NCBI GenBank assembly: GCA_964649675.1
Contig: CAZYPX010000059.1
Location: forward strand, 1 to 10,703
Length of the DNA stretch: 10,703 nucleotides
Direction of reading: 5' to 3'
Source: CAZVCG01 sp964649675
GTDB taxonomy: Bacteria > Pseudomonadota > Alphaproteobacteria > UBA9219
The notes beneath the pieces are model-generated. The model did not search any database. It had not been told where the DNA came from and was given only the letters and a program-made list of their open reading frames with translations. The position numbers and the translations under genes were made by a program. Shown in pieces: positions 1-7,157 of this stretch (within the stretch, counting starts at the first letter, position 1; each line of letters starts with the position of its first letter).

Positions 1-101
1 GGTAAGTTTACGCCAAGAAATTTGAGATATGGTTAAACCAATGAAGTCACAAGAAGCAACAAACTAAAGTTATTTTTTTTCAAAGCCTTGGGCGATCCGC
101 C
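1..101. other. AT-rich region downstream of nusB, no gene seen
   Basis: This stretch follows the nusB stop on the minus strand and is rich in A and T. I see no open reading frame of useful length on either strand. The small inverted repeat GGCG-GAT-CGCC at 91-101 is followed on the minus strand by an A run, not a T run, so it is not an intrinsic terminator for nusB. In many alphaproteobacteria thiL follows nusB, but nothing in these bases can be recognised as its start. Confidence 0.5.
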
Positions 102-584
102 TTATTCGTCAGAGCGTAATCTGGTTGAAAGCTTGTCCAAGACCGCATTCACCAATCCCGGTTCCTTGGCATCGTAAAAGGCTCTGGCCACCTCGATATA
201 GTCGTTAATGATGACTCCTGCCGGAATCTGGGCATGATGATGAAGCTCGAAAGCCCCTGCGCGCAGAATTGTTTTCAGCAGCTTTTCTATCCGTTCCCAC
301 GACTTCTTTGTATCCAGAGCGCCGAGGAGCATAACGTCCAGATCGTCTTTGTTTACGACAACGCCTTTGACGATGGCGCCAAAGAGTTCCTGATCAGGTT
401 TTTCGGTGATCGTGACTTCGCCGTCGTCTTCGTCGCGCAGTTCTTTAAACCCTTTGTCGATGACTCGTTGCACTATCTCAGCCGGAGTCCCTTGCTCAAA
501 ACTGCTTTCATACAGCGCCTGAACAGCCGATAATCGCGCCAAGCGGTTTGCGATATGGTTTTTTTGTGAAGTTTTATTGTCCAT
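102..584 (-). CDS. nusB: Transcription antitermination factor NusB
   Basis: NusB binds boxA RNA together with ribosomal protein S10 (NusE) and helps RNA polymerase read through terminators, chiefly on ribosomal RNA operons. The 160-residue product is full length and wholly helical in character. Family hallmarks are clear: the N-terminal stretch ARLSAVQALYE (about residues 16-26), LLKTILRAGAFEL (about 102-114) and the C-terminal block with INDYIEVARAFYD followed by GLVNAVLDKL (about 126-154). An acidic segment with DEDDGE near residue 51 is a local insertion. The ATG at 584 is the only sensible start; a weak TGAG lies five bases upstream. It is the last rib-cluster gene here, about 100 nt after ribH, as in many alphaproteobacteria. 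Identification is very secure. Confidence 0.95.
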   Translation of the reverse strand: MDNKTSQKNHIANRLARLSAVQALYESSFEQGTPAEIVQRVIDKGFKELRDEDDGEVTITEKPDQELFGAIVKGVVVNKDDLDVMLLGALDTKKSWERIEKLLKTILRAGAFELHHHAQIPAGVIINDYIEVARAFYDAKEPGLVNAVLDKLSTRLRSDE

Positions 585-687
585 TTTTACTCATATAGCC
601 TTATGGCGTCCCTCTTCGCAGAAAAAGAAAAAACGCCTGATGTCTAAAATAACTGCCCCTGCCCTTTAACAACGCTTGACCTACGCC
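585..687. other. ribH-nusB intergenic spacer
   Basis: This 103-nt gap between the ribH stop and the nusB start contains short polypurine/polypyrimidine runs and a loose GGCGT/ACGCC inverted repeat (604-636) with a loop of more than 20 nt. I see no convincing terminator or promoter, so nusB is probably cotranscribed with ribH. Confidence 0.35.
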
Positions 688-1206
688 CTAGCGAGCCACC
701 CAGCGGCGTTTCGGTGACAGCCGGAAGTGGTGTTTCAATTCGATCATACGCAAACAAGCCGAAGCTGCGGCACCGCCGCGGTTCTGGCGCGCCGGATCGG
801 CGCGCTCAAGCGCTTGCTCTTTCGTCGCGCACGTCAAGATGCCGTTTCCGACGGCCAACGTGTTCTGCAACGCCATTTCCTGAAGTCCGCGAGCGCTTTC
901 ATTGCCAACGACTTCGTCGTGACGCGTCTGGCCTTGCAACACGCAACCCAAAGCCACGTAACCGTCATAGCGGCGGCGGATCGCATCAAAATTAAGCGAC
1001 TTCACGGCGTACAAAATCGCCGCCGGTATTTCCAAAGCGCCAGGAACGGTATGGACATCGCACGTTGCGCCGGCCTGGCTGATCAAATCCTTGGCGCCCT
1101 TAAGCAACAAGTCAGACACGTCATCGTAAAAACGCGCCTCGATGATCATGATGTGCGGTTTTTCGTCGAACTTGAATGTCGTTTGCAGTTGGCGTGCTCG
1201 TTCCAT
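688..1206 (-). CDS. ribH: 6,7-dimethyl-8-ribityllumazine synthase
   Basis: Lumazine synthase condenses 5-amino-6-ribitylamino-uracil with 3,4-dihydroxy-2-butanone 4-phosphate, the penultimate step of riboflavin synthesis. The product is about 172 residues from the ATG at 1206. It carries the family landmarks: IIEARFYDD near the N-terminus with the substrate-stacking Phe, PGALEIPAAI, the loop GCVLQGQTRH containing the catalytic His, GNESARGL, GNGILT, and the C-terminal RGGAAA-MIELK region. The active-site loop deviates from the usual GCVIRGETxHF (Arg and Glu become Gln, and the residue after His is Asp). An in-frame GTG at 1218 would add four residues, but it lies in the loop of a strong inverted repeat that ends next to the ATG. 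No good Shine-Dalgarno sequence is visible for either start. It lies downstream of ribB. Confidence 0.93.
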   Translation of the reverse strand: MERARQLQTTFKFDEKPHIMIIEARFYDDVSDLLLKGAKDLISQAGATCDVHTVPGALEIPAAILYAVKSLNFDAIRRRYDGYVALGCVLQGQTRHDEVVGNESARGLQEMALQNTLAVGNGILTCATKEQALERADPARQNRGGAAASACLRMIELKHHFRLSPKRRWVAR

Positions 1207-1238
1207 GGTTTGGCCCACTATTTATGTTGGGCCAAACC
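1207..1238 (-). promoter_or_regulatory. 11-bp inverted repeat abutting the ribH start codon
   Basis: On the minus strand GGTTTGGCCCA (1238-1228) and TGGGCCAAACC (1217-1207) are perfect complements around a 10-nt loop, with the ATG of ribH immediately after. In RNA the stem would occupy the place where a ribosome binding site is expected. There is no T run after it, so it does not look like an intrinsic terminator. It could act as a translational control hairpin, an operator dyad or a processing site. The pairing is directly visible; the role is inferred. Confidence 0.5.
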
Positions 1239-1275
1239 CTAGCACAATCGGCCCGTTACGTTCCAGCCCCACCCA

Positions 1276-1887
1276 TTAACCTTCTTTTTCGTCGCGATAC
1301 TTGATCAAATCGGCCACTGTGCCGATTTTAAGCCCATGGCGGCTCGCAAAAACCTCAAGGTCGGGAACCCGCGCCATCGTGCCGTCGTCCTTCATAATTT
1401 CGCAGATAACGCCCGAAGGATTCAGGCCCGCCAACTTTGCAATATCCACCGCCGCCTCGGTGTGTCCCGCCCGTTCCAGAACCCCGCCCTCGCGCGCCAC
1501 CAAAGGAAACACATGCCCCGGAGTCGCGATATCCTGCGGACCCATTCGGGGGTCAATGGCCGTTTGAATGGTTTTGGCCCGATCGAAGGCCGAGATACCC
1601 GTCGTCACGCCTTCTTTAGCCTCTATTGAAACCGTGAAGGCGGTTTGGAACCGGCTCGTGTTATGCGTCGCCATCATGGGCAGTTCCAACGCGTCCGCCC
1701 GCGCTATCTCAAGAGCGAGGCAAATCAAGCCGCGCCCGTGCTTCGCCATGAAATTGATCGCCTCCGGCGTCGCGAATTGAGCGGGAATGACGAGATCGCC
1801 TTCATTTTCGCGGCTCTCGTCATCGACGAGGATCACCATCCGTCCCTGCCGCGCTTCGTCGATGATGGCTTCAATGGGGGCGATCAT
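1276..1887 (-). CDS. ribB: 3,4-dihydroxy-2-butanone 4-phosphate synthase
   Basis: RibB turns ribulose 5-phosphate into formate and 3,4-dihydroxy-2-butanone 4-phosphate, the four-carbon donor for lumazine synthase encoded next door. The product of about 203 residues shows the complete family pattern: the metal and substrate motif DDESRENEGDL, HGRGLIC, the TAFTVSIEAKEGVTTGIS block, PGHVFPL, RAGHTEAAVDIAKLAG and GVICEI. It ends shortly after this domain, so it is monofunctional. Many alphaproteobacteria instead have a RibBA-type fusion with a C-terminal GTP cyclohydrolase II or a relative of it. The start at 1887 is preferred because GAGGA lies nine bases upstream; an in-frame ATG at 1908 would add seven residues. 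The start overlaps the end of ribE by 17 bases, which suggests translational coupling. Confidence 0.94.
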   Translation of the reverse strand: MIAPIEAIIDEARQGRMVILVDDESRENEGDLVIPAQFATPEAINFMAKHGRGLICLALEIARADALELPMMATHNTSRFQTAFTVSIEAKEGVTTGISAFDRAKTIQTAIDPRMGPQDIATPGHVFPLVAREGGVLERAGHTEAAVDIAKLAGLNPSGVICEIMKDDGTMARVPDLEVFASRHGLKIGTVADLIKYRDEKEG

Positions 1888-2467
1888 AAGGCAACATCCT
1901 CTCAACATATCGCGCGATCAGGTCAATTTCGAAGTTCACCTCGTCGCTCACGCCGCGTTCGGCGATGGTCGTCATGGCTTGCGTATGGGGGATAATGTTC
2001 ACGCCGAAACGCGTGCCTTCCACCTCGTTCACCGTCAAAGAAATGCCGTCAAGCGCTATAGACCCCTTCGGGGCTAAAAACTTTGAAAACGCAGCAGGAA
2101 CCTCGAGCGTAAAGCGCAGGCTTTCGCTTTCCGTCTTTCTCCCGACAACGCGCGCGAGGCCGTCCACATGCCCGCTAACCAGATGCCCGCCCAGATCGTC
2201 CCCCACGCGCAGCGCTCGCTCCAAATTGACTTTTGATCCGACATCCCACCGCTTCGCCGTCGTCTTGCTTAACGTTTCCGGTGATGCCTGAACCTTGAAA
2301 AAGCCTTCGCCGCTCGCGATCACCGTGAGACAAATGCCGCTGCACGCGATCGAAGCTCCCAACGCGATATCGGCCGTTGGCAAGCGCGTATCTATCGCCA
2401 CCGTCCAGTCGCCCGAACGTTCGATGGCGCCAATCACGCCGATGTCCTGAATGATTCCGGTAAACAT
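1871..2467 (-). CDS. ribE: Riboflavin synthase, alpha chain
   Basis: Riboflavin synthase dismutates two molecules of 6,7-dimethyl-8-ribityllumazine into riboflavin and the RibH substrate 5-amino-6-ribitylamino-uracil. The 198-residue product has the expected two lumazine-binding repeats. The first begins MFTGIIQDIG and includes GASIACSGICLTV and SPETLSKTT. The second includes NLERAL, GGHLVSGHVDG, GSIALDGISLTVNEV and NIIPHT. Starting at the ATG at 2467 gives the canonical MFTGII N-terminus; an in-frame TTG at 2476 would add three residues and is unlikely. Only five bases separate it from the nrdR stop, and its end overlaps ribB. The gene ribD, normally between nrdR and the riboflavin synthase gene in related genomes, is absent. 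Confidence 0.94.
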   Translation of the reverse strand: MFTGIIQDIGVIGAIERSGDWTVAIDTRLPTADIALGASIACSGICLTVIASGEGFFKVQASPETLSKTTAKRWDVGSKVNLERALRVGDDLGGHLVSGHVDGLARVVGRKTESESLRFTLEVPAAFSKFLAPKGSIALDGISLTVNEVEGTRFGVNIIPHTQAMTTIAERGVSDEVNFEIDLIARYVERMLPYDRPH

Positions 2468-2472
2468 GAAGA

Positions 2473-2940
2473 TCAATTGCGCACAACGTCCGCCGTTTGC
2501 AGGGATTTGACGAACTCGTTGAAATCTTCCGGCGTGCGGAAGTCGCGATAGACCGAAGCATACCGCACATAGGCGACATGATCGAGCGCAAAGAGCGCCT
2601 TCATGACCAACTCGCCAATCTTGCGCGTGGCGATTTCGTTCTCGCCGCTTGTTTCCATTTGGCGCACAAGGCCGTTGATCACGCGCTCGAACTTCTCTTC
2701 GTCAAAAGGCCTCTTACGCAGGGCGATGCGCATGGAACGCTCAAGCTTATCGCGATCAAACGGCTTTTTCGATCCGTCGCTCTTGATGACGGTCAACTCG
2801 CGGAGCTGCACGCGCTCAAAAGTCGTGAAACGCGCATCGCACTGCGGACAGAAACGGCGACGGCGGATGGCCGCGTTATCCTCGCTGGGGCGGCTATCCT
2901 TGACCTGTGTATCTTCCGATCCGCAAAACGGGCAGCGCAT
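2473..2940 (-). CDS. nrdR: Transcriptional repressor NrdR
   Basis: NrdR senses ATP and dATP and represses ribonucleotide reductase operons by binding NrdR boxes in their promoters. The 155-residue protein has standard length and layout. An N-terminal zinc ribbon has two Cys pairs (CPFC at 3-6 and CPQC at about 31-34) joined by DSRPSEDNAAIRRRR. It is followed by an ATP-cone from about residue 49 (VIKSDGSKKPFDRDKL) to about 139 (VAYVRYASVYRDF). AGGAG lies four bases before the ATG, inside the 12-nt gap after glyA, so the start is well supported and cotranscription with glyA is likely. I did not see an obvious NrdR-box pair in the window. Confidence 0.97.
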   Translation of the reverse strand: MRCPFCGSEDTQVKDSRPSEDNAAIRRRRFCPQCDARFTTFERVQLRELTVIKSDGSKKPFDRDKLERSMRIALRKRPFDEEKFERVINGLVRQMETSGENEIATRKIGELVMKALFALDHVAYVRYASVYRDFRTPEDFNEFVKSLQTADVVRN

Positions 2941-2952
2941 ATCTCTCCTGTC

Positions 2953-4257
2953 CTAGTAAATGGGAAACTGGCGGCAAAGCTCCAGCACGCGAGCATGGGC
3001 TTTCTTTTCCGCAGCCGAGTTGTCGTCGGGGTTTTTTACCAGCGCGTCGAGGACTTGCGCGATCAACTCGCCTACCTCCGTAAATTCCTTCACGCCGAAG
3101 CCACGGGTCGTGGCGGCGGGCGTCCCTAAACGAATGCCTGAAGTTACCGCCGGAGGCAAGGGGTCGAACGGAATACCGTTCTTGTTGCAGGTCAGCCCCG
3201 CCCTTTCGAGCGTCAGGCTGCTGGCCTTTCCGGTCAGGCTCTTGGGACGCAAATCGACAAGCAACAAGTGGCTGTCCGTCCCGCCCGAGACGATATCAAA
3301 GCCGTTTTTCAGCATTGTTTTGGTTAACGCCTGCGCGTTGTCGATGATGGCCTGCGCGTACTGCTTGAACTCGGGCCGCAAAGCCTCGCCCAGCATAACG
3401 GCCTTGGCCGCGATCACGTGCATGAGCGGCCCACCCTGAAGGCCGGGAAACACCGCCGAGTTTATCTTTTTTCCGAGGTCGGAGTCGTTTGATAAAATCA
3501 TGCCGCCGCGCGGGCCACGTAACGTCTTGTGCGTCGTCGTCGTCGTCACATGCGCGTGCGGCAACGGCGATGGATAAACGCCGCCTGCGACAAGACCGGC
3601 AAAATGCGCCATGTCGACCATCAAATACGCGCCGACCTCATCCGCGATCTTGCGGAATCCGGCAAAGTCGATCTTACGCGGATACGCCGAGCCACCCGTG
3701 ATGATGAGTTTCGGCTTGTGCTCACGCGCGAGTTTCGCGACTTCGTCCATGTCGATCAAATGCGTTTCTGGATGCACGCCGTAGCCGACGGCCTTAAACC
3801 ATTTGCCCGACATGCTAACCGTCGCGCCGTGCGTCAGGTGTCCGCCCGCCGCCATCGACAAGCCCATGAAAGTATCGCCCGGTTGAAGCAGGGCCAGAAA
3901 CACCGCCTGGTTCGCCTGCGCGCCGGAATGCGGCTGTACGTTGGCGTAAGAGCAACCGAAAAGCTGACATGCGCGCTTGATCGCAATGTCTTCCGCGATA
4001 TCGACATGCTCACAACCGCCGTAATAACGCTTGTTCGGATAGCCCTCGGCATACTTGTTGGTTAAAACCGAGCCTTGCGCCTCGAGCACAGCGCGCGACA
4101 CGATGTTTTCCGAAGCGATCAGCTCGATGTTGTTCTGCTGGCGCTCCAGTTCGCTCGAAATAGCCTTGAAAATTTCAGGGTCGCCTTCCATCACAGGAGT
4201 CGAAAAAAACGACTCTTGCCATGCCTGCATCTCTTTTTTCGCCGCTGTTCCGCTCAT
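2953..4257 (-). CDS. glyA: Serine hydroxymethyltransferase
   Basis: GlyA is a cytosolic pyridoxal-phosphate enzyme that interconverts serine plus tetrahydrofolate with glycine plus 5,10-methylene-tetrahydrofolate, the main source of one-carbon units. The product is 434 residues from the ATG at 4257, close to the usual length. Visible landmarks are IELIASENIVS, NKYAEGYPNKRYYGG, NVQPHSGAQAN, the VDMAHFAGLVAGG strand, and the cofactor-lysine motif TTTTTHKTLRGPRGG. Also present are FPGLQGGPLMH, DSHLLLVDLR and SGIRLGTPAATTRGF. A GTG at 4290 would add 11 residues and overlap rpiB; I prefer the ATG because it begins near the conserved N-terminal helix and has a G-rich GGGGGCG upstream. It follows rpiB by 22 nt and precedes nrdR by 12 nt. 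Confidence 0.96.
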   Translation of the reverse strand: MSGTAAKKEMQAWQESFFSTPVMEGDPEIFKAISSELERQQNNIELIASENIVSRAVLEAQGSVLTNKYAEGYPNKRYYGGCEHVDIAEDIAIKRACQLFGCSYANVQPHSGAQANQAVFLALLQPGDTFMGLSMAAGGHLTHGATVSMSGKWFKAVGYGVHPETHLIDMDEVAKLAREHKPKLIITGGSAYPRKIDFAGFRKIADEVGAYLMVDMAHFAGLVAGGVYPSPLPHAHVTTTTTHKTLRGPRGGMILSNDSDLGKKINSAVFPGLQGGPLMHVIAAKAVMLGEALRPEFKQYAQAIIDNAQALTKTMLKNGFDIVSGGTDSHLLLVDLRPKSLTGKASSLTLERAGLTCNKNGIPFDPLPPAVTSGIRLGTPAATTRGFGVKEFTEVGELIAQVLDALVKNPDDNSAAEKKAHARVLELCRQFPIY

Positions 4258-4279
4258 GTTCGCCCCCGCAATTCTCGTT

Positions 4280-4729
4280 TCAAAGTCCACCTAAATCGGC
4301 CAATATCCGGCATCGCTCGGCATAACGTCCGCCAAGAAAAGACGTTTTCATGAAGATATCCAGACAATCCCTGGCCACTTCGTCGCCTACGATAGCGGCG
4401 CCGACGACAAGGACGTTCGCGTCGTTATGTTCGCGCGCAAGACGCGCCATGGTCGCGTCAAGGCACAAGGCTGCGCGGATATGCCGGAAACGATTGGCCG
4501 TCATCGCCATCACCTGTCCCGTGCCGCAAATCAAAACGCCGCGCGCATCGGGTTCGTCCCGCATCGCCTTAGCGAGCTTCACGGCATAGACCGAGGCATC
4601 GCAACGGTCGCCATTATCAGGTCCAAGGTCATTGACCTCATCCCCCTGATCGCGCAACCACGATACAAAACGATTTTTGAGATCATAACCGCGATGATCG
4701 GATGCAATATAAATCATGGGCTTATTCAT
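4280..4729 (-). CDS. rpiB: Ribose-5-phosphate isomerase B / RpiB-LacAB family sugar-phosphate isomerase
   Basis: RpiB interconverts ribose 5-phosphate and ribulose 5-phosphate; ribulose 5-phosphate is also the RibB substrate made use of further along the same cluster. From the ATG at 4729 the product is 149 residues, the normal size. It has IASDHRGYDLK at the N-terminus, the catalytic Cys in ICGTGQ, the RAALC strand, LAREHNDANVLVVG and a C-terminal FLGGRYAERC. Two usually conserved stretches differ: the common DYPDYA reads DASVYA, and GIGMSIAAN reads GQVMAMTAN. Activity on ribose 5-phosphate is likely but not assured. A TTG at 4795 is in frame but gives an unlikely 22-residue extension. No clear Shine-Dalgarno sequence is visible. 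It lies directly upstream of glyA, as in many alphaproteobacteria. Confidence 0.88.
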   Translation of the reverse strand: MNKPMIYIASDHRGYDLKNRFVSWLRDQGDEVNDLGPDNGDRCDASVYAVKLAKAMRDEPDARGVLICGTGQVMAMTANRFRHIRAALCLDATMARLAREHNDANVLVVGAAIVGDEVARDCLDIFMKTSFLGGRYAERCRILADLGGL

Positions 4730-4730
4730 G

Positions 4731-4741
4731 GACTGGCAGTC
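4731..4741. repeat. Short odd palindrome before rpiB
   Basis: GACTG-g-CAGTC is a perfect five-base dyad with a one-base centre, ending one base before the rpiB start codon. It is too tight to form an RNA hairpin. It could be a protein-binding site or chance. Confidence 0.2.
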
Positions 4742-4766
4742 TAAGGTTTTCCCGCGCCCATGCCAA

Positions 4767-4789
4767 GGGGCTTTCGCCAGCGCAGCCCC
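4767..4789 (-). other. Possible hairpin after rsh
   Basis: GGGGCT and AGCCCC pair across an 11-nt loop, starting about a dozen bases after the rsh stop on the minus strand. No T run follows, so it is not a standard terminator. It may stabilise the rsh message end, reduce readthrough into rpiB, or be chance in GC-rich sequence. Confidence 0.25.
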
Positions 4790-4800
4790 CGTCAAAAGGG

Positions 4801-6960
4801 CTACCGTCCAACGGTTCTATCTACGGAGATAATAGCCGGATTGGCCCGAAGGGCCGCTATGACGTTCGACAAATGGGAGGAGTCCCTGACCTTGACATCG
4901 ACTAAAATATCAAAAAAGTCCAAGGCCCGGCCCACGATTTTGAGATTCATAATGTTCCCGTCACTTTTGCCGATGATCGTCGTCAAAGCGCCGAGGCTTT
5001 GCTGCTCGTTTGTGAGCACCACGGTCAAGCGGCCCACCATTTTAGCGTCTTTTCCATACCCTTTTCCCCAATCGACATCGACCCATCTTTCAGGAGAGTC
5101 ACGGAAAGAGTGCAATGTCTGACAATCCCGCGTATGAATTGTCACCCCTCGTCCCGTCGACACAATGCCAACAATGGAATCCCCCGGCAAAGGATGGCAG
5201 CAACGCGCAAAATGAACAGCCATGCCGGGAATAAGTCCCACAAGCTCAACCGCCGTGCCGGCGGCCTTGGCTTTCGGCCTCTCGGCAAGGTGTTGGCCGG
5301 CCTCTAGAACAGGGATGCTCTTTTCGGCGGCCTTCGGCCTCAAGTGGGGAAAGGCCGCATAGACGACTTCGCGCGGGGTCTGCAGGGACGAGCCTATGGC
5401 GAAATAGAGGTCATCCAACGTTGCCGCCTGATAGTTGCTTAAAACGGATTCAAAAGCTTTTTCAGAAAAGTCGGCGCTTTCCGCCCTGCAGGCTTTTTCC
5501 AGCAGAGCGCGGCCCAGCGTGATGTACTCGGTCCGCTGTTGCGTGCGAACAAAGCGACGGATGTGCGCGCGAGCCTTGCCTGTTACGACAAAACGTTCCC
5601 ATGTCGGCGAGGGCCGACTTCCTTTTTGGGTAATGATCTCAACCTGATCGCCGTTGTGGAGCGGCGTTCTAAGCGGCATCATGCGCCCGTTGACCTTGGC
5701 GCCGACACACGCGTCACCGACCTTGCTATGAACCGCATAGGCAAAATCGACGGGCGTAGCCGAACGCGGCAAAGCGATGATATCGCCCTTAGGCGTAAAG
5801 CAAAACACTTGATCCTGAAACAGTTCAAGCTTGGTATGTTCAAGAAATTCCTCGGGACGTTGGGCGTGTTCGACGATGTCGAGTAGTTCGCGCAGCCATC
5901 GGTATTGATGACCTTCGGTTATCGGGGCTTCCTGCTTGTAAGACCAGTGCGCCGCGACGCCCATTTCGGCAATTTCATGCATCTTGTGAGTCCTGATCTG
6001 CACTTCGATGCGCTGGCCGTCAGGACCAATAATACCGGTGTGAAGGCTTTGATACTGGTTTGGTTTGGGCGTGGATATGTAATCTTTAAACCTCCCCGGC
6101 ACAACGGGATAGTGGCTGTGCAACACGCCAAGGGCCTGATAGCACTGCCCTGGCGAATCGACGAGGATACGGAAGGCCATAATGTCGGACAGTTGCTCAA
6201 ACGCGATGTTTTTACGTTGCATCTTGCGCCAGATGGAATACGGCGTTTTTTCGCGCCCTTCGACAACGGCCTTCAATCCCTCTTCTTCAAGAACCTTGCA
6301 CAACTCTTCCCTGACGTGTTCCGCAACCCCAAGACCTTGGGCCCTGAGATAGTTGAGCCGCGCCATCACGCTTTCTCGGGCTTCGGAATTAAGTTCGCCG
6401 AACGCCAAATCCTGCAACTCATCCTGCATTTTCTCAATGCCGATCCGCTCGGCAAGCGGCGCATAGATTTCAAGCGTCTCGCGCGCGATACGCCGACGTT
6501 TTTCGGGATCCTTCAAAAAATACAGCGTCCGCATGTTGTGCAAGCGGTCGGCCAGCTTGACCAAAAGCACGCGAATATCCATAGACATGGCCAACACGAG
6601 TTTACAGAAATTTTCCGCTTGCTGGGCCTGCACAGTCTGGAATTCGATTCGCGACAATTTTGACACGCCATCGACGAGGCGCGACACGTCAGGACCGAAC
6701 CTTTTTTCGACATCATGTATGGTGACGGGCGTATCCTCGACCGTGTCGTGCAAAAGGGCCGTAGCGATGCACTTGGCATCCATTTTCATGTCGGCAAGTA
6801 TGCCCGCAACCTCTAAAGGGTGTGAAAAATACGGGTCGCCCGACGCCCTTGTTTGCGTGCCGTGCGCCTGCATCGAAAAAACGTAGGCGCGGTTTAACAG
6901 ATCCTCATCCGCATCAGGATCATATGCCTTGACGCATTCCACCAATTCATATTGCCGCAT
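4801..6960 (-). CDS. rsh: Bifunctional (p)ppGpp synthetase/hydrolase Rsh (RelA/SpoT family)
   Basis: Rsh makes (p)ppGpp from ATP and GDP/GTP under starvation and degrades it otherwise. Numbered from the ATG at 6960 (719 residues), the HD hydrolase half has FSHPLEVA (His 47), LLHDTVEDT (His 71, Asp 72) and LADRLHNMRTL (Asp 138). The synthetase half has REKTPYSIWRKM (from 236), SDIMAFRILV (Asp 259), the RFKD motif typical of bifunctional enzymes (290-293), NQYQSLH (Tyr 303), IEVQIRT (Glu 319) and AAHWSYK. A TGS domain follows (about 382-445), then a helical region, RCCHPLPGD (from 586) and a C-terminal ACT domain (about 643-719). Both activities should be intact. An ATG at 7029 would add 23 residues; the start at 6960 gives MRQYELVECV, the N-terminus usual for alphaproteobacterial Rsh. 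Neither start has a good ribosome binding site. Confidence 0.95.
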   Translation of the reverse strand: MRQYELVECVKAYDPDADEDLLNRAYVFSMQAHGTQTRASGDPYFSHPLEVAGILADMKMDAKCIATALLHDTVEDTPVTIHDVEKRFGPDVSRLVDGVSKLSRIEFQTVQAQQAENFCKLVLAMSMDIRVLLVKLADRLHNMRTLYFLKDPEKRRRIARETLEIYAPLAERIGIEKMQDELQDLAFGELNSEARESVMARLNYLRAQGLGVAEHVREELCKVLEEEGLKAVVEGREKTPYSIWRKMQRKNIAFEQLSDIMAFRILVDSPGQCYQALGVLHSHYPVVPGRFKDYISTPKPNQYQSLHTGIIGPDGQRIEVQIRTHKMHEIAEMGVAAHWSYKQEAPITEGHQYRWLRELLDIVEHAQRPEEFLEHTKLELFQDQVFCFTPKGDIIALPRSATPVDFAYAVHSKVGDACVGAKVNGRMMPLRTPLHNGDQVEIITQKGSRPSPTWERFVVTGKARAHIRRFVRTQQRTEYITLGRALLEKACRAESADFSEKAFESVLSNYQAATLDDLYFAIGSSLQTPREVVYAAFPHLRPKAAEKSIPVLEAGQHLAERPKAKAAGTAVELVGLIPGMAVHFARCCHPLPGDSIVGIVSTGRGVTIHTRDCQTLHSFRDSPERWVDVDWGKGYGKDAKMVGRLTVVLTNEQQSLGALTTIIGKSDGNIMNLKIVGRALDFFDILVDVKVRDSSHLSNVIAALRANPAIISVDRTVGR

Positions 6961-7157
6961 AAGACGCTTGGGTTTGGCTGGCTGCGTCAGCGTTTTATCG
7001 AGGCAAGCTTTGTATGGTTCGTCGTGCATGGGGTTGTTTTAATGGAAGTAGCATACTTTATTAGTTTGTCTTATCCGGAAAAAGTCTCTTACCATAACTT
7101 TCGGCCTAACTTAGCGTCTTTAACAAAGGTTTGACAAATGCAGGTTCTAAAACGCTC
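6961..7157. other. Intergenic region between the two RSH genes
   Basis: This is an AT-rich spacer of 128-197 nt, depending on which rsh start is used. On the minus strand TTGTCA (around 7131-7136) is a fair -35 hexamer, but no -10 at proper spacing is better than three of six matches. I see no hairpin followed by a T run. Whether rsh has its own promoter here or is read through from rpoZ cannot be decided by eye. Confidence 0.3.

Noticed and set aside
1..101. Intrinsic terminator after nusB
   Set aside because: The small GGCG/CGCC stem is followed on the minus strand by A residues, not T residues.
727..1242. Plus-strand open frame of 171 codons opposite ribH
   Set aside because: It is antisense to a clear ribH coding frame, has no family resemblance and reflects GC-rich codon pattern.
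2175..2591. Minus-strand 138-codon frame overlapping ribE and nrdR
   Set aside because: Out of frame with two certain genes; its sequence resembles no protein family.
2497..3129. Plus-strand open frame of 210 codons opposite nrdR and glyA
   Set aside because: It crosses two well-identified minus-strand genes and their gap; no domain or ribosome binding site supports it.
2941..4279. FMN riboswitch upstream of the rib genes
   Set aside because: The rib genes follow nrdR and glyA directly, and I found none of the conserved RFN-element boxes in the gaps.
5905..6663. Plus-strand open frame of 252 codons opposite rsh
   Set aside because: It lies entirely within the conserved Rsh coding sequence on the other strand; it is a shadow frame.
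7030..7157. Promoter for rsh with TTGTCA as -35
   Set aside because: No acceptable -10 hexamer at 16-18 nt; the best candidate matches only three of six positions.
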